Shown one piece after another: positions 16,572 through 22,564 of a stretch of 22,564 nt of DNA. The notes below the pieces were generated by a model, which saw only the letters and a list, made by a program, of their open reading frames with translations, had not been told where the DNA came from and did not search any database. Source of the DNA: Verrucomicrobiota bacterium (GTDB lineage Bacteria; Verrucomicrobiota; Verrucomicrobiia; Methylacidiphilales; Verrucolacustridaceae); NCBI GenBank assembly GCA_016876055.1, contig VHDM01000010.1, positions 1 through 22,564 of the forward strand, given 5' to 3'. Both the position numbers and the translations under genes were made by a program. The number at the start of each line of letters is the position of its first letter. Within the stretch, counting starts at the first letter, position 1.

Positions 16572-17427
16572 ACTCCGCTCCCAAGCCGCCCGCTATATCC
16601 AGCTTCTTCGCCGCTCCGGGGAAAAAGACGCTTGGCTACCGGCCGGCCTCACCCGCCGCCTCCCCGCAGTGCCCATGCCTGCCGGGACGCCGACCCCAAT
16701 CCCGCAGGCCTCCTCCCAGGACCACGCGCCGAAAGGCGCAGCCGGGTCCTCTTCAATTTCTCCGCCCTCCCGTCCACGCCCCGCCATCCCGATTTCCGAA
16801 GGGACCAAAGCCGAACGCTTGGCCGCCCTGCAAAAACAGACTGCCGTCTGCACCCTTTGTCCGCACCTCGCCCGCTCCCGCACTCAGGTCGTCTTTGGCG
16901 TGGGCGATCCCGAAGCCAAGTTGATGCTGGTCGGCGAGGCTCCCGGCGCCGACGAGGACGAACAGGGCGAGCCCTTCGTCGGCCGGGCCGGCCAGCTTCT
17001 CACCAAGATGATCGCGGCAATGGAACTCACCCGGGCGCAGGTCTACATCGCCAATGTCCTCAAGTGCCGGCCGGACATGCCGGCCAAAACCAGCGGCAAC
17101 CGCAAGCCCACCCGCACGGAAATGGACACTTGCCTCCCCTACCTGCGCGCCCAGGTCGCCATCATCGGCCCCCAAGTCATCGTCGCCCTCGGTGCCACCG
17201 CCGTGGAAGGACTCTTCGGCCCCCAAAAAACAAACATCAGCCGCCTGCGGGGCCATTGGCGGGAATTGGACGGCGTCCCCGTTCGCCCGACCTTTCATCC
17301 CAGTTACCTCCTCTACAATCAGGACCTCTCCCTCAAACGCCTCGTCTGGGAAGACCTTCTCGCGGCCATGGAGCGCCTCAACCTCCCCATTTCCGCAAAG
17401 CAACGAGGCTTCTTTCTAAAGCCATGA
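16561..17427 (+). CDS. udg: Family 4 uracil-DNA glycosylase (4Fe-4S)
   Basis: Removes uracil from DNA to start base-excision repair. The C-terminal 200 residues have all family 4 landmarks: the four iron-sulfur cysteines Cys97 and Cys100 (CTLC), Cys169 (LKCRPD) and Cys191, motif GEAPGADEDEQGEPFVGRAG (125-144), and HPSYLL (246-251). The KRRIH insertion of UdgX is absent. The first 26 residues look helical and are followed by about 55 residues rich in Pro, Ser and Ala, likely a flexible linker not found in the shortest relatives. ATG 16561 overlaps the rluD end by 11 bases, so the two genes are cotranscribed. Confidence 0.94.
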   Translation: MDSELRSQAARYIQLLRRSGEKDAWLPAGLTRRLPAVPMPAGTPTPIPQASSQDHAPKGAAGSSSISPPSRPRPAIPISEGTKAERLAALQKQTAVCTLCPHLARSRTQVVFGVGDPEAKLMLVGEAPGADEDEQGEPFVGRAGQLLTKMIAAMELTRAQVYIANVLKCRPDMPAKTSGNRKPTRTEMDTCLPYLRAQVAIIGPQVIVALGATAVEGLFGPQKTNISRLRGHWRELDGVPVRPTFHPSYLLYNQDLSLKRLVWEDLLAAMERLNLPISAKQRGFFLKP

Positions 17428-17492
17428 GTCATCCGGCCCGCCTCCATCCTTGGGATCGGCCCCGAAAACGGAACTCCTGAACCCAAAATCCG

Positions 17493-17509
17493 AAAGAAAA
17501 ATTTTCTTT
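17493..17509. repeat. AT-only inverted repeat before cutA
   Basis: AAAGAAAA and TTTTCTTT are perfect eight-base arms around one central A, in the 97-base gap between the uracil glycosylase stop and the cutA ATG. It ends 15 bases before the start codon. It is strikingly AT-rich for this region. It could be an operator or promoter element; the one-base centre makes a stable RNA hairpin unlikely. Confidence 0.45.
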
Positions 17510-17524
17510 GCTCCCGGCCCCCGC

Positions 17525-17833
17525 ATGACGATCGCCTTGCTCCTCACCACGGTAGGCTCAAAAACCGCCGCCGACCGACTCGCCGCCGCCGCCCTCCGCG
17601 CCCGGGCCGCCGCGTGTGTGCAAATTCTCCCCCGGGTGGAATCCCACTACGTCTGGAAGGGCAAACGGGAGAAATCCCGCGAGTTTCTGGTGCTCGCCAA
17701 AACGTCGCGCCGGCGGGTCGCGGCGCTGACCAAGCTCTGGTCCCACCTCCACCCCTATGACTGCCCCGAACTCGTCACCCTTTCGGGTCGCGCCGCCGCC
17801 ACCTATGCCCGCTGGATCCAGGCCTCGACCTGA
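17525..17833 (+). CDS. cutA: CutA divalent-cation tolerance protein
   Basis: Small trimeric cytosolic protein linked to copper and divalent-metal tolerance, with ferredoxin-like fold; its biochemical role is still debated. The 102 residues match the family: an LTTVGSK start strand, ALRARAAACVQILP (with the conserved Cys), SHYVWKGK, SREFLVLAKTSR and HPYDCPELVTL. ATG 17525 is chosen because it begins directly at the first strand; an in-frame ATG at 17450 would add 25 unrelated residues. There is no Shine-Dalgarno sequence. It ends only seven bases from the stop of the convergent permease gene. Confidence 0.92.
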   Translation: MTIALLLTTVGSKTAADRLAAAALRARAAACVQILPRVESHYVWKGKREKSREFLVLAKTSRRRVAALTKLWSHLHPYDCPELVTLSGRAAATYARWIQAST

Positions 17834-17840
17834 TTTTCGT

Positions 17841-19595
17841 CTAACCAACCACCACCAGGCGAATTTCTTCCGGCAGGGACTGGGAAACCTGCTGCACCAT
17901 GTCGCCCCTGAGCAGGTTCACCAAAACTTTTCGCCGGGATCCCCCCAGCACCACCAGATCCGCACCCAGCGTGGCCGCCAGCTCGGTGATCATGTCCGAG
18001 GCCTTGTTCGAAACGCAGTACACCGGGGTCAGCGGCACTTTCTCCGCCACCGCGAGCTGTTTGATTGTCCCCAGCACCTGTTGGGCCTCCGCATCGTCCG
18101 CCAACTTTCCGCTCACCTCGGTCGCCACCTGCACCTCCCGCACAAAAAGGAAAAAAAGGCGGGCTTCCCGCAGTTTGGCCTCTTCCAGCGCAAATCGCGC
18201 CGCCGCCGTCAGTCCACGGGCGGCCACCAGAATTCTTCCCCCTTCCTCCCCATCCTCCTCCTGCCGGACCGCGCTTGGCGGCGTCGCCACCTCCCCCGTC
18301 ATCGTCGGTGCCGCCACCGGCCCGTGCACCCGGGTAAACTCCCGCAACCCCAGGCCCGCCCCACACAATCCCGCCACAAACAGCAGAGCGTGGGGTTTGG
18401 TGATTGCCACCGTGATCCAGATCGCTGCCATGAGCAGAGCCGTGGCGATCATCACCCCTCGTTGCCAGGGCTTCATCGGCAAAGTTCGGTTCAGGCCGCA
18501 GCTGCCCAGGTTCAGGCTGATCGCCCCCGCCACCCCGATCGCGTAAAGCGAGGCCAGCGCCTCCAGCCCGCGGGTGGACTCCAGCACGATCACCGGCAAA
18601 ACCACCGCGGCCATCAGGGGCACCCACGGAACCCCTTGCCGGTTCAGCAGTTTGAAGTTGGGCGGCAACTCCCCGTCCTGGGCGAGGCTGTAGAGCAGCG
18701 CCACCGAGGCCACGATCGCCGTGTTCACCGCCGAAAGCAGCAGCAGACCCACCACGGTCCCGACCACCCAGCCGTACTGCGGGGAGATATAAAAGTCCGC
18801 CATGGTGCGCAGAAAACTCTCCGGTCTTTCCAACGATCCCGCCGGCATTCCCGCCACCATCACGCCCAGCACCGCCGTGATCAGCACCACCTCGAGCATC
18901 ACGATGCCGATGGCCCGGCGCGCCTGCCGGTGGACGCTCGGCGCCCCCGGCGGGCTGTCCGGGTCCGGCTTCATCGTGCCCGTCATGTTGGCGATCGCCT
19001 CCACCCCCGCGAGGGCCAGAATCATGCCCGTGAAAATCTTCCAGCCCTCCCACGGGCCATCCGACGGCATCTCCGTCACACCCATCCGGCCCGAAAATAC
19101 CCCCGCCCCCGCCAACCCCAGCAAAACCAATACCGCCGGCAGCGCCAAATAGACCGCCAGGCTGCCCGCCAGCCTCGGCCCAAAGGCATTGACCGCTCCC
19201 AGCGCAAAAATCGTCAGAACCGCCCAACGGGTTGCCTCCTCCCTCAACCCGAAATAATTGTAGGCCTCGTACCCGCTGATCGCCGCCGTGACCGTGTACC
19301 CGGCCAACAACAGGAGTGCTCCAATCACGCCCAGCCTTGGACTGTGGATCCGCGCCGCATGGTAGACTCCCCCGCCCTCCGGAAAAAATTTACAAACCAG
19401 GACGTAGTTGCTGCCCACCAAAAACGTCAGCACCCCAATGGGGAGGAGATAGACCGGGGCGGCGTACCCCGCCAGCAACACCGCCAGACCAATCACGTAG
19501 GCCTTGCTCGTTCCCCAGTCCCCGTACAAAAGGGCGGCGGCCCGCAACCAACCAAGATTGCGGGGCCGGCTCCCCTGCATGACCATTTCGCTCAC
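17841..19595 (-). CDS. APC family amino-acid permease with C-terminal USP-like domain
   Basis: Inner-membrane transporter of the amino acid-polyamine-organocation superfamily fused to a cytosolic universal-stress-protein-like domain, 584 residues. The permease part (about 1-430) has around twelve helices, an early GDWGTSKAYVIG segment with the helix 1 break, and FPEGGGVYHAAR (the common EGG-x-Y element). After a linker rich in Glu and Pro, a USP-like domain (about 460-584, starting GRILVAARG) ends with LGGSRRK...LLRGD. Compared with the ATP-binding G-x2-G-x9-G-S/T motif, the second Gly is Arg and the S/T is Asp, so ATP binding is doubtful. The GTG start overlaps the stop of the MTHFR-fusion gene as GTGA. 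The substrate is unknown; the context hints at sulfur or one-carbon amino acids (inference). Confidence 0.9.
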   Translation of the reverse strand: MSEMVMQGSRPRNLGWLRAAALLYGDWGTSKAYVIGLAVLLAGYAAPVYLLPIGVLTFLVGSNYVLVCKFFPEGGGVYHAARIHSPRLGVIGALLLLAGYTVTAAISGYEAYNYFGLREEATRWAVLTIFALGAVNAFGPRLAGSLAVYLALPAVLVLLGLAGAGVFSGRMGVTEMPSDGPWEGWKIFTGMILALAGVEAIANMTGTMKPDPDSPPGAPSVHRQARRAIGIVMLEVVLITAVLGVMVAGMPAGSLERPESFLRTMADFYISPQYGWVVGTVVGLLLLSAVNTAIVASVALLYSLAQDGELPPNFKLLNRQGVPWVPLMAAVVLPVIVLESTRGLEALASLYAIGVAGAISLNLGSCGLNRTLPMKPWQRGVMIATALLMAAIWITVAITKPHALLFVAGLCGAGLGLREFTRVHGPVAAPTMTGEVATPPSAVRQEEDGEEGGRILVAARGLTAAARFALEEAKLREARLFFLFVREVQVATEVSGKLADDAEAQQVLGTIKQLAVAEKVPLTPVYCVSNKASDMITELAATLGADLVVLGGSRRKVLVNLLRGDMVQQVSQSLPEEIRLVVVG

Positions 19596-21442
19596 TTGGT
19601 TTGGAGGAACTCCCGCACGATGGGCGCGGTCATGCCTGACCGCACCATGGGCGTGATCAGGTAAATCCCGCGAAAATGCTGGGCCACTTCCCGCGCGAGT
19701 TCTGCCGCCACCTCCCGGCCGTACTCGGCTTGGGCCGGACCCTCGGGCAGGGACCGGATGTTGGCCCGCACCTCGTCGGGAATCGAGATGCCCGGGACTT
19801 CGTGGTGCAGAAACTCTGCGTTGCGCGCGCTGACCACCGGCATCACGCCCACCAGCACCGGAATGCCCAGCGGGGCGAGCGCCTCCTTCATTTTCCTGAC
19901 CATCGCCTTCTCGTAGACCGGTTGGGTCATCACAAAATGCGCTCCGCGCTCCATCTTCCTTTCCAGCTTCTTCACCTGGGCGTCAAAATTTTTTGAGTTG
20001 GGGTTGAAGGCCACCCCGATCACAAAGTCCGCCCCCTTGCCCACCTCGCGTCCCGAGGAGTTTCTTCCCTCGTTCAGCTGACGGATGAGGTCGATCAGGC
20101 CCAGGCTGTTCACGTCATAGACCGAGGTCGCTCCGGGATGATCGCCGAACTTCGACGGATCCCCGGTCAGCGCCAGCACATGCCGGTGACCCAGCGCGGC
20201 CAGGCCCATCAGTTCGCTCTGCAGCCCGATCAGGTTTTTGTCCCGGCAGGCCAAATGAATCACGCTGGTCACCTGAAACCGGTCACGCAGCAGGGTGGCC
20301 GCCGCCGTGTTTGCCACCCGCAGGATCGCCAACGAATTGTCAGCCAGGGTCAGCGCTGTCGTCCCCGCGTTCACCAGCTCTTCCGCGGCCTTCAGAAAGG
20401 GCCCCATATCCAGGCTCCGCGGACTGTCCAACTCCACGATCGCCACCCGCCCCTTCTTCAGCCGATCAAGAATCGATTCCTCCCGCTGCCCGTTTTTCTC
20501 CCCGCCCGCAGCGGAAACCCGGATGGCTTCCCGTTTGGGCTCCACCCCGGCCCGGGCCGCCGCCACCGGCTGGAGTGCCGCCACCTTTTTCTTGAGCGCC
20601 CGGATATGGTCCGGGCTCACCCCCGATCCCCCACCCAGCAAACTCACCCCCAAGGGGGGCAACTCCGCCATGCGCTCCGCAAAATACGCGGGGTAATTGG
20701 AGTACAGGTATCTCCCCTCAGCGTACTCCGGTTGCCCGGCATCAGGATAGGCCGCCAGCAAATTCTCACCGCCGGAGGTCAGCCGCCGGACCAGGGTCGG
20801 ACAGGCGCTGGGGCCAAACGCCGGCGCCACTCCCACCACTTCCGCTCCGGCCTGGCGTAGCCGCTGCGCGGTTTCCTGCCAGCTCTTTCCGCCCGGCAGG
20901 GTACCTTCCCGCCCGGAAGCCAGCATCGCGATGACGGGAAGATGATGCAGCTCCCGCACCGCCCCGATCGCCAGCTCCGCCTCCGCCGGATCCCCAAAGG
21001 ACTGCAGCAGGATCGCCTGCACCCCGCCATCAATGAGGGCCCCCGCCTGCTTCCGGAAAATATTCTCCACTTCCTTTGCGCCGACGCCGATTCGTTCCGC
21101 TGCCGTCAACCCGCTCGGACCGACACATCCCGCCACCCAGGCGGAATGACCCTGAGCCTCCCCCAGCGCCAGCTTGGCCGCCTTCCAATTGATTTCGCTG
21201 ACCTTTTCCTCCAACCCGTGTTTTTGGAGGGCCGGCCCGTTGGCCGCAAAACTGTTGGTGGCGATCAATTCAGCCCCCGCCTCCAGATAAGCCCGGTGAG
21301 CCTCCCTCACCAAATCCGGATCCGTCAGGCACAACCCTTCAAAACTCCGCCCCAACGGACTGCCTTTGCCGTAAAGGTAGGCCGCCACATCCCCATCCCC
21401 CACCACTGCCCGGGTAGCCAGTTGCTCCAAAAGCGTTGCCAT
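19592..21442 (-). CDS. Methylenetetrahydrofolate reductase fused to degenerate homocysteine S-methyltransferase domain
   Basis: Fusion of the YitJ type, 616 residues. The C-terminal half (about 330-616) is a convincing FAD-dependent 5,10-methylene-THF reductase: VELDSPR with catalytic Glu337, HLACRDKN (396-403), LTGDPSKFG, SVYDVNSLGLI, AFNPNS and MTQPVY. The N-terminal half (about 1-290) has the fold markers of homocysteine methyltransferase (GAELIATNSFAANGPAL, GCVGPSG) but none of the three zinc cysteines: the usual NC is Ala206-Pro207 and the usual GGCCG is GGGSG (270-274). The reductase is probably active, the methyltransferase probably not. ATG 21442 is preferred over an upstream GTG (21463) because GGGAGAG lies six bases before it. 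Coupled to the downstream permease. Confidence 0.9.
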   Translation of the reverse strand: MATLLEQLATRAVVGDGDVAAYLYGKGSPLGRSFEGLCLTDPDLVREAHRAYLEAGAELIATNSFAANGPALQKHGLEEKVSEINWKAAKLALGEAQGHSAWVAGCVGPSGLTAAERIGVGAKEVENIFRKQAGALIDGGVQAILLQSFGDPAEAELAIGAVRELHHLPVIAMLASGREGTLPGGKSWQETAQRLRQAGAEVVGVAPAFGPSACPTLVRRLTSGGENLLAAYPDAGQPEYAEGRYLYSNYPAYFAERMAELPPLGVSLLGGGSGVSPDHIRALKKKVAALQPVAAARAGVEPKREAIRVSAAGGEKNGQREESILDRLKKGRVAIVELDSPRSLDMGPFLKAAEELVNAGTTALTLADNSLAILRVANTAAATLLRDRFQVTSVIHLACRDKNLIGLQSELMGLAALGHRHVLALTGDPSKFGDHPGATSVYDVNSLGLIDLIRQLNEGRNSSGREVGKGADFVIGVAFNPNSKNFDAQVKKLERKMERGAHFVMTQPVYEKAMVRKMKEALAPLGIPVLVGVMPVVSARNAEFLHHEVPGISIPDEVRANIRSLPEGPAQAEYGREVAAELAREVAQHFRGIYLITPMVRSGMTAPIVREFLQTK

Positions 21443-21448
21443 TCCGTA

Positions 21449-21455
21449 CTCTCCC
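21449..21455 (-). promoter_or_regulatory. Shine-Dalgarno sequence deciding the MTHFR-fusion start
   Basis: GGGAGAG lies six bases upstream of ATG 21442. It is one of the few good ribosome-binding sites in the window and favours this ATG over GTG 21463, which has none. Confidence 0.6.
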
Positions 21456-21464
21456 ATCCACACT

Positions 21465-21491
21465 AATCTACGTGAAGCAAAAGGCTGTCAT
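21465..21491 (-). promoter_or_regulatory. Possible promoter of the MTHFR-fusion/permease pair
   Basis: On the minus strand ATGACA (21486-21491, five of six bases of the -35 consensus) is followed after 15 bases by TAGATT (21465-21470, four of six of the -10 consensus). Transcription would start near 21458, leaving a leader of about 16 bases that still holds the Shine-Dalgarno sequence. The spacer is shorter than ideal and the -35 lies inside the start of the divergent LOG gene. Confidence 0.3.
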
Positions 21492-22518
21492 AGAAAAGCG
21501 GAAAAAATTGTCTAACCCGCTGGACACCAACATTGAAGACCTGATCACTGCCGCCGGGATCACCGAGAATCGGCAGATTTTTAAGGAGATGATTGCCATC
21601 ACCCTGGGGATGGGTTCGGACGGAACCGACTTCGGCGACCTCAAACAGTTTAAACGGGTCATGCGCGAAATCCGCGATGCGAACCGCCTTTTCGCCCCTT
21701 ACAAAAATGTGAAGAAAATTTCTGTTTTCGGCTCAGCCCGCACCTCGCCAAACGCGGCCACCTGGAAAACCGCCAACCTTTTCGGAAAGCTCATGCAGGA
21801 GGCCGGCTATATGGTCATCACGGGGGGAGGGGATGGCATCATGGGGGCCGCCCAGGCCGGCGCCGGCCGCGAACACGGCTTCGCCCTCAACATCGAACTC
21901 CCGTTTGAACAGGAGCCCAACGAAACCATCCGGGGTGACGCCAAATTGTTCACCTTTAAATACTTTTTCACCCGCAAGCTCAACTTCGTCAAACACTCCG
22001 ACGCCATCGCCCTCTTTCCTGGCGGCTTCGGCACCATGGACGAGGCCTTTGAAAGCTTCACCCTCATGCAAACCGGTAAGTCCAACATCATTCCGCTCAT
22101 CATGGTCGATGCCCCGCGCGGCAATTTTTGGCGCACCTTCGAAAAATATCTGCGCGAACACCTGCTGGGGGACGGCTTGATCTCCGAGGAGGATTTCGCC
22201 CTTTTCAAGATTACCGACGATCCCCAGTTCGCCCGCCGGGAAGTCGTCAACTTCTACTACAACTTCCACTCGTACCGTTACGTCGGGGAAGTAATGGTCG
22301 TCCGGCTCCAGCGCCAGATTCCTTCCGGGGCTCTTGTTCGGCTCAATGAGGATTTTAAGGATATCCTCAAACCGGAAACCATAATCACCACCTGTCCCCC
22401 TTACCCCGAAGAGGCCAACGAACCGGCCCTCGCTTCCCTCGCCCGCCTCTGCGTCCCGTTCAACCGGAAAAATCTCGGCCGCCTCCGCGCCCTGCTCGAC
22501 CGCCTTAACCAATTCTAA
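21472..22518 (+). CDS. LOG family Rossmann-fold protein (long form)
   Basis: Member of the LOG/TIGR00730 family, whose characterised members cleave nucleoside 5'-monophosphates, releasing ribose phosphate. The signature PGGFGTMDE is at 183-191, and the preceding GGGDGIMGAA (118-127) replaces the common GGGPGIM form. The LOG fold covers about 81-270 (KKISVFGSAR onward). There are an extra N-terminal segment of about 80 residues and a C-terminal extension of about 80, so at 348 residues it is longer than the 180-250 of typical members. The start is uncertain: GTG 21472 is chosen; ATG 21436 would overlap the divergent gene's start. No Shine-Dalgarno sequence is seen. Whether it acts on AMP or cytokinin-like nucleotides is unknown. 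Confidence 0.85.
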   Translation: MKQKAVIEKRKKLSNPLDTNIEDLITAAGITENRQIFKEMIAITLGMGSDGTDFGDLKQFKRVMREIRDANRLFAPYKNVKKISVFGSARTSPNAATWKTANLFGKLMQEAGYMVITGGGDGIMGAAQAGAGREHGFALNIELPFEQEPNETIRGDAKLFTFKYFFTRKLNFVKHSDAIALFPGGFGTMDEAFESFTLMQTGKSNIIPLIMVDAPRGNFWRTFEKYLREHLLGDGLISEEDFALFKITDDPQFARREVVNFYYNFHSYRYVGEVMVVRLQRQIPSGALVRLNEDFKDILKPETIITTCPPYPEEANEPALASLARLCVPFNRKNLGRLRALLDRLNQF

Positions 22519-22523
22519 AATTC

Positions 22524-22564
22524 TGGTCCCACCCCGAATCGAACGGGGATCCGCGGTTTAGGAA
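22524..22564 (-). tRNA. tRNA-Arg (CCT), 3' part only
   Basis: The window holds the last 41 bases of a tRNA: anticodon loop TTCCTAA, stem side ACCGC, variable region GGAT, T arm CCCCG/CGGGG with loop TTCGATT, acceptor side TGGGACC and discriminator A. With T33 and a purine at 37, the anticodon reads CCT (arginine). A Gly-TCC register would put T at position 37 and is less likely. CCA is not encoded. The 5' half lies beyond the right edge. It is convergent with the LOG gene, five bases from its stop. Confidence 0.85.

Noticed and set aside
17757..19664. Long plus-strand open frame (635 codons) opposite the permease and cutA
   Set aside because: Composition is dominated by His, Arg, Gln and Pro with no domain or hydrophobic pattern; it is the antisense shadow of a GC-rich gene whose minus-strand product is clearly recognisable.

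Overview
The window is a gene-dense, GC-rich stretch of bacterial chromosome with 17 protein genes and two tRNA genes. There is no insertion sequence, CRISPR array, phage gene or gene-free stretch above about 100 bases. waaA (Kdo transferase for LPS) and an ExoD-type membrane protein indicate a Gram-negative cell envelope. The tRNA genes do not encode CCA. The gene repertoire and the style of several proteins (TopB-type topoisomerase beside dprA, a long LOG protein, a homocysteine-methyltransferase/MTHFR fusion) suggest the PVC group, perhaps Verrucomicrobiota. That placement is inference, not proof.

Layout. From 1 to 15614 everything is on the minus strand, so transcription runs right to left: EamA permease, CaCA exchanger, ExoD protein, CBS/CNNM transporter, tRNA-Cys, then a tight series aroB, dprA, topB, xer, waaA, ubiD, ubiX, M16 peptidase and an adenine/adenosine deaminase that runs off the left edge. 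From 15603 to 17833 three plus-strand genes follow: RluD-type pseudouridine synthase, family 4 uracil-DNA glycosylase and CutA. From 17841 to 21442 a minus-strand pair encodes an APC permease with a USP-like tail and the methyltransferase/MTHFR fusion. A plus-strand LOG-family gene and the 3' part of a tRNA-Arg close the window.

How the genes work together. The aroB-to-add series mixes shikimate synthesis, DNA uptake and processing (DprA, topoisomerase III, Xer recombinase), LPS core synthesis, prenylated-flavin decarboxylation (UbiX makes the cofactor UbiD needs) and purine salvage. Its junctions are mostly four-base NTGA start/stop overlaps, which suggests translational coupling in one long transcription unit. 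The permease and the MTHFR fusion are coupled the same way.

The most notable points are: (1) the homocysteine-methyltransferase half of the MTHFR fusion has lost all three zinc-binding cysteines; (2) the Xer gene needs a non-canonical CTG start to recover its N-terminal domain; (3) a topoisomerase III sits in the slot next to dprA where topA is usual; (4) several divergent or nearly leaderless gene starts have almost no room for untranslated leaders. I did not find a new multi-gene defence or mobile system.
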